6,037 nucleotides of DNA from Bacteroidales bacterium (lineage in GTDB: Bacteria > Bacteroidota > Bacteroidia > Bacteroidales > UBA932). Shown here piece after piece: positions 1 through 5,017 of this stretch (positions are counted from its first letter, which is position 1; every line of letters begins with the position of its first letter). The position numbers were made by a program, and so were the translations under genes. The notes beneath the pieces are model-generated. The model was given only the letters and a program-made list of their open reading frames with translations. It had not been told where the DNA came from and made no database searches. The DNA lies in NCBI GenBank assembly GCA_017556665.1, contig JAFYMJ010000181.1, positions 1 to 6,037 on the forward strand, in the 5' to 3' direction.

Positions 1-1016
1 CTTTACTGTTTCTTGATGATATCTTATATTTCTTTGGAGCAAGTGCAAATACAATAGGATATGCAAGAGACTACATGCAGATAATCCTTTTTGGTAACTG
101 TATTACCCATATGTATTTTGGTTTGAATGCTGTTATCAGATCAAGCGGATTTCCAAGATTCTCCATGCATGCCACAATATTGACTGTTATCCTTAATACT
201 ATTCTTGATCCTCTGTTCATATATGGTTTTGGATGGGGAATTAAAGGTGCGGCATTTGCTACAATTCTTTCCCAATCAGTCTCTTTGGTCTGGCAATTAT
301 ATAAACTGTCAGACAAAAAATCTGTTGTCCATTTCAAAAGAGGTATCTATAAACTTCACAAGAGAATTGTAGTGGATGTAGTATCTATTGGTCTGGCACC
401 ATTCCTTATGAATGCCGCAAGTTGTCTGATTGTCATTTTAATCAATAAAGGGCTAAAGGAATATGGAGGCGATTTGTCTATTGGAGCATACGGAATTGTA
501 AACAGAATAGTATTTATCTTTATTATGATTGTAATGGGCCTTAATCAGGGTATGCAGCCTATTGCAGGATATAATTTTGGAGCAAAAAACTATCATAGGC
601 TTATCTCTGTCCTTAAGCTTACACTATTTTTTGCAACATGTATAACCACACTTGGTTTTATTATTGGAGAGTTTTTCCCAAGATATATTGTAATGGTATT
701 TACAAATGATGAAGAACTTATAGAGAAAGCAGTTAAAGGAATGAGGCTTATATGCATATTTTTGCCATTGGTAGGAATGCAAATGGTTACATCCAATTAT
801 TTCCAGAGCATTGGAAAAGCGAGCAAAGCCATATTCCTGTCTTTGACACGACAACTGATTTTCCTTCTTCCTTTCTTGTTGATTCTCCCTAATTTCTTAG
901 GAGTTAACGGAGTATGGTTGAGTATGCCTTTTTCTGACCTTGCAGCTTGTATGATTGCAGGTACATTATTATATAAAGAGATGAAAAAATATAGGAGCTA
1001 TGGCAATGGACAATAA
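1..1016 (+). CDS. MATE family efflux transporter (5' end outside window)
   Basis: This is a multidrug and toxin extrusion (MATE) antiporter of the inner membrane; the family exports organic cations and other small molecules using a sodium or proton gradient. The reading frame is open from base 3, so the first internal ATG (base 75) is not the start. 337 residues are visible and roughly 110 N-terminal residues of a usual 450 are missing. Typical family stretches are seen: FGASANTIGYARDYM near the left edge, then ILDPLFIYGFGWGIKGAA, and in the second half a variant of the conserved GxNQGxQPIxGYNxGA block (MGLNQGMQPIAGYNFGAK). Hydrophobic helices recur throughout. The stop codon lies inside the next gene, so the two are probably co-transcribed and translationally coupled. 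The substrate cannot be told from sequence. The family call is very safe. Confidence 0.95.
   Translation, partial: LLFLDDILYFFGASANTIGYARDYMQIILFGNCITHMYFGLNAVIRSSGFPRFSMHATILTVILNTILDPLFIYGFGWGIKGAAFATILSQSVSLVWQLYKLSDKKSVVHFKRGIYKLHKRIVVDVVSIGLAPFLMNAASCLIVILINKGLKEYGGDLSIGAYGIVNRIVFIFIMIVMGLNQGMQPIAGYNFGAKNYHRLISVLKLTLFFATCITTLGFIIGEFFPRYIVMVFTNDEELIEKAVKGMRLICIFLPLVGMQMVTSNYFQSIGKASKAIFLSLTRQLIFLLPFLLILPNFLGVNGVWLSMPFSDLAACMIAGTLLYKEMKKYRSYGNGQ
993..997 (+). promoter_or_regulatory. Shine-Dalgarno-like AGGAG deciding the start of the kinase-like gene
   Basis: AGGAG ends 2 bases before the ATG at 1000 but 8 bases before the ATG at 1006. The second spacing is the normal one, and a start at 1006 gives an N-terminus (MDNNFYITIG) like that of Bacteroides relatives as I recall them. 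Shine-Dalgarno use is weak in Bacteroidota, so this supports the choice without proving it. Confidence 0.5.
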
Positions 1017-1650
1017 TTTTTATATTACAATTGGCAGAGAAAAAGGAGCTGGCGGAACAGAAATAGCCAAACTTCTTTCTTCTAAATTCAATATCCCGTT
1101 ATATGACAAACAACTGCTTGATCTTGCAGCAAAGGAGAGCGGTCTTTGTAAAGAGCTGTTTGAACAAATAGATGAGAGAAAAGGGACAAAATATTTTACA
1201 AGCATGCAATTTGGCAATTTTGTTTCTTCATTTGCCGAATGTTTTACAAGTTCACCTATAGGAAGATCTGAACTGTTCAAAATACAAAGCCAGACTATTG
1301 AAACCATTGCCCAAAAAGGCTCGGCTATTTTTATAGGCAGATGTGCAGACTATGTTCTTAGAGAGAACCCAAACTGTCTTAATGTATTTATCACTGCATC
1401 TAAAGATGACAGACTAAAAAGACTGTACAGTGTAGATAAAATCAAGGATTTTGAAAACATGTCAAAAGATGAACTCTACAATTGGTTAGAGGAGAGTGAC
1501 AAGAGAAGATCCAGCTATTATAATTATTTTACCTACAAGCAGTGGGGTGCATCCTCTTCTTACCATCTTTGCCTTGATTCAACTTTTTTGGGAATAGAAG
1601 CATGTGTAGAGATAATATCAAAGATTATAAAAGAAAATGGTTGGGCCTAA
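1006..1650 (+). CDS. Cytidylate kinase-like family protein (P-loop)
   Basis: This is a soluble P-loop protein of the cytidylate kinase-like family (Pfam Cytidylate_kin2 type), 214 residues from the ATG at 1006 (216 from the alternative at 1000). Visible marks are the N-terminal strand and glycine-rich phosphate loop ITIGREKGAGGTEI (residues 7-20, counted from 1006), then IPLYDKQLL, the central FIGRCADYVL, and the C-terminal DKRRSSYYNYFT...WG...YHLCLDS block that is characteristic of this group and differs from housekeeping Cmk. It probably binds ATP, but the phosphate acceptor is unknown for most of the family and CMP kinase activity should not be assumed. It overlaps the MATE stop by 11 bases, which points to coupled expression with the transporter. 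The stop codon falls in the loop of a hairpin terminator. Confidence 0.88.
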   Translation: MDNNFYITIGREKGAGGTEIAKLLSSKFNIPLYDKQLLDLAAKESGLCKELFEQIDERKGTKYFTSMQFGNFVSSFAECFTSSPIGRSELFKIQSQTIETIAQKGSAIFIGRCADYVLRENPNCLNVFITASKDDRLKRLYSVDKIKDFENMSKDELYNWLEESDKRRSSYYNYFTYKQWGASSSYHLCLDSTFLGIEACVEIISKIIKENGWA

Positions 1651-1664
1651 GACCTAACCATTTT
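1634..1664. terminator. Bidirectional hairpin terminator between convergent genes
   Basis: The arms 1634-1645 and 1653-1664 pair over 12 positions, including one G-U wobble, around the loop 1646-1652. On the plus strand the stem runs into TTTTTCTTT; on the minus strand it runs into TTTTCTTTT, so it fits intrinsic termination in both directions. The plus gene's stop codon TAA (1648-1650) is in the loop and the minus gene's stop codon (1654-1656) is in the stem, with only three bases between the two genes. Confidence 0.8.
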
Positions 1665-2196
1665 TCTTTAGTGATATTATCAATTCATCAAGAGAGTTGC
1701 AATAATTAAAGAACTCATTGTGATTGAATTTTATGAACCCACAATTGTACATTGTGTCAAATTGCATCTTAAGGTAATTGTAGTACCCGTTAAGGTTAAG
1801 TATATAAATGTTCTTGTTTATATATCCTAACTGTTTGTGTACTGCATATTGAAAAAGTTCATCCATTGTTCCAAAGCTTCCTGGCAGAACAATTACAGCA
1901 TCTGACAATTCCTCAAGGAGTTTTTTTCTTTCACTCATATCATTTACTGTAATAAAGTCTATTCCAGATTTGGCTATCTCACCACCTCTAAAATTCTTTG
2001 GCATTATACCGGTAACTTTGCCCCCTTTACTAAGTGCACCATTGGCCAGTGCATTCATAGTTCCCAATACAGAACCACCATATATGACATCAATTTTGGT
2101 TGAAGCCAATATCTCACCCAGCTCAAATGCAGTTTGCATAAAGATAGGGGAGTTGCCTTCTGATGAACCTAAGTATACTGTTACAGATTTTATCAT
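1654..2196 (-). CDS. LOG family protein (TIGR00730-type phosphoribohydrolase-like)
   Basis: This is a 180-residue Rossmann-fold protein of the LOG/lysine decarboxylase-like family. Characterised members hydrolyse nucleoside 5'-monophosphates, including cytokinin ribotides, to a free base and ribose 5-phosphate. Visible motifs are VYLGSSEGN (residues 7-15), YGGSVLGTM (39-47), MSERKK (87-92) and PGSFGTMDE (105-113). The arginine of MxxRK (R90) and the final glutamate of PGGxGTxxE (E113) are kept, so activity is plausible. Three family positions differ from the usual: PGG is PGS, YGGGxxGLMG is YGGSVLGTMN, and the early CGSS is LGSS. It is the last gene of the minus-strand operon, one base after the HAD stop, and ends in the convergent terminator. 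The true substrate is unknown. Confidence 0.88.
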   Translation of the reverse strand: MIKSVTVYLGSSEGNSPIFMQTAFELGEILASTKIDVIYGGSVLGTMNALANGALSKGGKVTGIMPKNFRGGEIAKSGIDFITVNDMSERKKLLEELSDAVIVLPGSFGTMDELFQYAVHKQLGYINKNIYILNLNGYYNYLKMQFDTMYNCGFIKFNHNEFFNYCNSLDELIISLKKNG

Positions 2197-2197
2197 T

Positions 2198-3061
2198 TTA
2201 TTTGCTTTTAATGTCTTTAGTGAACTCCTTTTTAAGTTCCCTTAGATTGTCATCTGCTTTTAGTTTATTGATAATGGCTTTAACCAATGTGTCCAAACTA
2301 CTTGATTGAGAATAATCTGCAGGACAAACAAAATTAACTCTGTCTTGTTTTATAAGCTTGCGTGCACTCTCTTTCTTCTTCTCATTGCCAGGTTCGTATA
2401 CTGCAATTGAAGTTCCTCCCAGCTGTTTTATAAGTTTCATGCAAGGTACATCTGTTTCTCCATCGCCAAAGTATACCATATTTGTAAATGCAACTCTCTT
2501 TTTCTCCTCTGGTACAGATGAATTTGTTATAATAGAGTCCTTTACACTAAATATTCCTTTATTTATCTTAAAAAGGAACTGTGTCTTGTTGGTATAATTG
2601 ACAGCAGCAGCAGGCCACAATGCATCACCATTATTGTCATAATAGAATGAACTTGCAAAAATGGCCTTGAATTCTTTGGCAATTTTTGTCCCCTCAATTA
2701 TCTCTTTGTTTCCCGATGAATTTATATAATGTTCAATCTTTACACCATGAGCTTTACCATATTCATTGATACGTTTGAACCAGTTGGCAACACCATTGAA
2801 AAGTTCAACTGATTCGCCAAATTTTTGGAATATCTCTTTTCTGATAGGGAGGCCTGTCTCTTTTGCTTTCTGTAACATAAGAAGCATATATACCAGAATA
2901 TTGTCCGAATCTTGTTTGTCGGCCATTTCTTGAGCTTTTCCCCAGAACTCCTTATCGTTTTGTCCAATTGCTTGGATGAATGAATATTCCTGCATGTTTC
3001 TAGGCGACAATGTGCCATCGAAATCATATATCAATGCAATGATTGGTTTATTTTCTTTCAT
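2198..3061 (-). CDS. HAD family hydrolase (phosphoserine phosphatase-like class)
   Basis: This is a 287-residue haloacid dehalogenase superfamily protein, most likely a cytoplasmic phosphatase. All four HAD motifs can be read: motif I DFDGT with nucleophile D13 and acid/base D15, motif II NSSG with S115 or S116, motif III lysine K159 in NYTNKT, and motif IV GDGETD (199-204) carrying D200 and D204 for magnesium. A mainly helical stretch of about 90 residues between motifs I and II is a C1-type cap, which controls substrate choice and places it near the phosphoserine phosphatase-like branch. The full catalytic set suggests an active enzyme, but the substrate is not recognisable. The start ATG sits 14 bases inside the 3' end of the HisA-like gene and is preceded by a purine-rich ribosome-binding stretch. 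The C-terminus is lysine rich. Confidence 0.9.
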   Translation of the reverse strand: MKENKPIIALIYDFDGTLSPRNMQEYSFIQAIGQNDKEFWGKAQEMADKQDSDNILVYMLLMLQKAKETGLPIRKEIFQKFGESVELFNGVANWFKRINEYGKAHGVKIEHYINSSGNKEIIEGTKIAKEFKAIFASSFYYDNNGDALWPAAAVNYTNKTQFLFKINKGIFSVKDSIITNSSVPEEKKRVAFTNMVYFGDGETDVPCMKLIKQLGGTSIAVYEPGNEKKKESARKLIKQDRVNFVCPADYSQSSSLDTLVKAIINKLKADDNLRELKKEFTKDIKSK

Positions 3062-3986
3062 CTCTTCCCCTCTTGTTTATATCTCTTTTTCCGTTTCTGA
3101 ATCCCTTTTTATTATCACCCTCTTTAGATTTTCCAAATGGTTTCTTGCTAAACTCTTTTTTTGAAAACTCTCTCTTTCCTTCACCCTTTCCATCTCTTTT
3201 TGCTCTAAAAGGCTTTCTGTCTGGTCTTGTAGAGGCTTTTCTCTCAGATTTTGGTGCAAGAAGTCTTTCTCTCTCTTCCTGTGCTTGTTTTTTAAGTCTG
3301 TTTACCTGATAGAAATTTGTAATGCTATCTACAGATATTCCCTCTTCATATAAAGGATTGCCAATAACAACTGCAGCAAGATTTGCATCATTAAGCATCT
3401 GTATATGCTCAATATTATTGGCATTACAGTTAAAAGTGAATCTTATATTGCTGTATTTTTCAGCAATGGCTTTAAATTTCTCTATGTATTGAGCAATATT
3501 GTCATTATCAAGAGTTTCACAATCAATATATACTCTCTTTAAACCATCTTTAATGTAAAGTTCAAGTTGTTGGTCAAGCTTTTCATTATCAAGTTTGCTT
3601 GAATATGCCAGTTGGTCTTCTGAGTAACAAACAAGCCAGTAAGAGAATACATTTGGCTGGTTTTGGGCAATGTCTGAGCATATTACCCTTTCTATGCCTA
3701 TTTTAAGCAAATCTCTTACATCATTTCTTGTCTTTATAGAACCATTGAATACAACTTTTAATTTTGTTTGAGAGCATATTGCTTTAATGAGTTCCTTGTT
3801 GTCCAACGATCCCAGTTTATATGAATTCAAATCATTTATAACAATTCTATACAATCCAGCATTCTCAAGTTTTTTAGCCATATCCATCACAGACTCTGGA
3901 TATACAATGCTGTCATTCAAATTTTCAAAATTAGGTTTTATACATTTTCCGTTATAAATGTATAAAGAAGGAATTATCTCTATCAT
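3048..3986 (-). CDS. Degenerate HisA-like TIM-barrel protein with basic C-terminal tail
   Basis: Residues 1 to about 222 align by eye with HisA, the ProFAR isomerase of histidine synthesis: MIEIIP...Y.GKC at the start, NGSIKTRNDV (81-90) where HisA has GGGIKS, SDIAQNQPNVF (104-114) where HisA has GSIAVKNPELF, and VVIGNPLYEEGIS (206-218) near the end. Key positions are changed. The catalytic aspartate of IPAID is Y9, the second aspartate (D127 in the Thermotoga enzyme) is about S130, and the phosphate-binding glycines are NGS and FNCNAN. It is therefore unlikely to catalyse the HisA reaction. Residues from about 229 to 312 form a disordered-looking tail of roughly 40 percent Lys and Arg with Gly, Phe and Ser, resembling nucleic-acid-binding tails; EFSKK occurs twice in tandem (273-282). 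It lies 17 bases after the transporter gene and overlaps the HAD gene by 14 bases. The function is unknown. Confidence 0.8.
   Translation of the reverse strand: MIEIIPSLYIYNGKCIKPNFENLNDSIVYPESVMDMAKKLENAGLYRIVINDLNSYKLGSLDNKELIKAICSQTKLKVVFNGSIKTRNDVRDLLKIGIERVICSDIAQNQPNVFSYWLVCYSEDQLAYSSKLDNEKLDQQLELYIKDGLKRVYIDCETLDNDNIAQYIEKFKAIAEKYSNIRFTFNCNANNIEHIQMLNDANLAAVVIGNPLYEEGISVDSITNFYQVNRLKKQAQEERERLLAPKSERKASTRPDRKPFRAKRDGKGEGKREFSKKEFSKKPFGKSKEGDNKKGFRNGKRDINKRGRDERK
3062..3073 (-). promoter_or_regulatory. Purine-rich ribosome-binding stretch for the HAD gene
   Basis: Read on the minus strand, AGAGGGGAAGAG lies directly before the ATG at 3061-3059. It is inside the coding sequence for the basic tail of the upstream gene, so it may re-load ribosomes ending translation there. 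It is purine rich, but so is the lysine and arginine coding around it, so the match may be partly incidental. Confidence 0.4.
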
Positions 3987-4003
3987 ATTATTTTAAATTC
4001 ATT

Positions 4004-4924
4004 TTAAACTAAACTTCCCCAACACAACAAAATTAACCCTAATAAAACAAAAACCAAATCAATTGCCTTAGATTTTATGTTTTTATCCTTAAATAATAGT
4101 ACTCCTGCCGTAAATGAGACTATAACGCTTCCTCTACGTACCATAGATACAACTGCTATAAGTGCATCGGGATTGGAAAGACAATAAAAATATGCAAAAT
4201 CTGCAATGGAAACAAAAAGTGAAATTAGTGGTATGCTCCATCTCCATTTTAACTTTCCACCATGCTTTCTCATAAGCAGTACCAATATTCCCATTATGAA
4301 TACCTGATATATATTAAACCAGCTTTGCACAAACATTGGCGGCAGGAATTTCATTATAAATTTGTCATACAATCCACTTACTGCCCCCATAATAACCGCA
4401 CCAAACAGGCAGTAGATCCATTTGTTGCTTTTAAAGTCAATACCCTCTTTCTTCCCCGACAAACTTAGAAGGAACAGAGAGAACAGTGCAACAGCAACTC
4501 CACTCCATTGGATTATATTCAACTTCTCATTAAACAGGAAAATTGCACCAACAAGTACCAGTACAGGTCTAGTTGCATTGATTGGACCAGCAAGAGTAAG
4601 CGGCAAGTGTTTAAGGGCAAAGTAACCCATAATCCAGCTGCTGAGAACTATGCATGATTTTATTACAACTGCAATATGAGCTTTTATTGGTGAAATGTAT
4701 TCGAGAGATTTGAACCCAATGTTGAGTCCTGCATCAAAGAATGTCCCTTTTAGAAGTTGGGGATTAATGTTGCTTATAATTATAAAAGGCAGGAAAATGG
4801 CTGTGCAGAATATTGTATTGAGAAACAAAACAGACAATACTGCATTGTCTTTTAGTGATTGTTTCTTTGCAACATCATAGAAGCCCAGAAAGAAAGCCGA
4901 TATAAATGCCAGAAATACCCACAT
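4004..4924 (-). CDS. EamA/DMT family membrane transporter
   Basis: This is a 306-residue inner-membrane protein of the drug/metabolite transporter superfamily with about ten hydrophobic helices (roughly 2-18, 29-51, 83-103, 108-131, 137-156, 169-186, 201-217, 231-249, 255-278, 287-305). Two EamA halves are visible, each with a helix pair ending in a short charged loop: GAIFLFNEKLN (126-136) in the first and GVLLFKDKNI (274-283) in the second. SGLYDKFIMK (183-192) opens the second half. Such proteins usually move small metabolites, often outward, but the substrate cannot be predicted. It is the first gene of the minus-strand operon and starts 22 bases or fewer from a TATATTTG promoter element. 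The divergent neighbour is a WYL regulator. Confidence 0.92.
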   Translation of the reverse strand: MWVFLAFISAFFLGFYDVAKKQSLKDNAVLSVLFLNTIFCTAIFLPFIIISNINPQLLKGTFFDAGLNIGFKSLEYISPIKAHIAVVIKSCIVLSSWIMGYFALKHLPLTLAGPINATRPVLVLVGAIFLFNEKLNIIQWSGVAVALFSLFLLSLSGKKEGIDFKSNKWIYCLFGAVIMGAVSGLYDKFIMKFLPPMFVQSWFNIYQVFIMGILVLLMRKHGGKLKWRWSIPLISLFVSIADFAYFYCLSNPDALIAVVSMVRRGSVIVSFTAGVLLFKDKNIKSKAIDLVFVLLGLILLCWGSLV

Positions 4925-4938
4925 ACATAAATTTTTGA

Positions 4939-4946
4939 CAAATATA
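4939..4946 (-). promoter_or_regulatory. Bacteroidota -7 promoter element for the transporter operon
   Basis: TATATTTG on the minus strand matches the Bacteroides consensus TAnnTTTG. It lies 14 bases before the ATG at 4924, giving a very short 5' leader. The expected -33 TTTG is poor: a TTG at 4965-4963 is spaced 16 bases rather than about 19-21. It is supported by position but not tested. Confidence 0.55.
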
Positions 4947-4954
4947 CAATATTT
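4940..4954. repeat. Short inverted repeat overlapping the operon promoter
   Basis: The arms AAATAT (4940-4945) and ATATTT (4949-4954) are a perfect six-base inverted repeat with a three-base spacer, covering most of the minus-strand -7 element. Its place would suit an operator, but repeats this short arise easily in AT-rich DNA. Confidence 0.25.
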
Positions 4955-4983
4955 ACTTAACGCAATTATACTGCGTATTTAAT

Positions 4984-4991
4984 TATATTTG
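4984..4991 (+). promoter_or_regulatory. Bacteroidota -7 promoter element, upstream copy, WYL gene
   Basis: TATATTTG matches TAnnTTTG and lies 26 bases before the WYL start codon. No good -33 TTTG is visible at the usual spacing. It is one of two tandem copies nine bases apart, so either or both could be used. Confidence 0.45.
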
Positions 4992-4992
4992 T

Positions 4993-5000
4993 TATATTTG
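4993..5000 (+). promoter_or_regulatory. Bacteroidota -7 promoter element, downstream copy, WYL gene
   Basis: This is a second exact TATATTTG, 17 bases before the WYL ATG at 5018. Use of this copy would give a leader of only about ten bases. There is no clear Shine-Dalgarno sequence between it and the start, which is common in Bacteroidota. Confidence 0.45.
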
Positions 5001-5017
5001 TAGAAACACTTACAACT

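Noticed and set aside
71..337. Minus-strand open frame opposite the MATE gene
   Set aside because: The plus-strand frame reads as a standard MATE protein from base 3; the antisense frame shows no family features.
1921..1927. Second A-AAA-AAA heptamer, in the LOG gene
   Set aside because: It encodes the conserved Arg-Lys-Lys of the MxxRK motif in AT-biased codons, so the run is explained by protein conservation.
2740..3027. Minus-strand 95-codon frame inside the HAD gene
   Set aside because: It overlaps the HAD cap region in another frame; the HAD frame carries all four catalytic motifs.
3077..3259. Minus-strand 60-codon frame shifted against the HisA-like gene
   Set aside because: It lies in the purine-rich tail coding, where alternate frames stay open; no domain or start signal supports it.
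3043..3309. Plus-strand open frame rich in Phe, Leu and Ser opposite the basic tail
   Set aside because: It is the reverse complement of Lys/Arg/Glu codons of the HisA-like tail; low complexity explains the open frame and it has no gene-like context.
3048..3986. Calling this gene hisA (ProFAR isomerase)
   Set aside because: The catalytic aspartates and phosphate-binding glycines are missing, no other histidine gene is adjacent, and a long basic tail is added.
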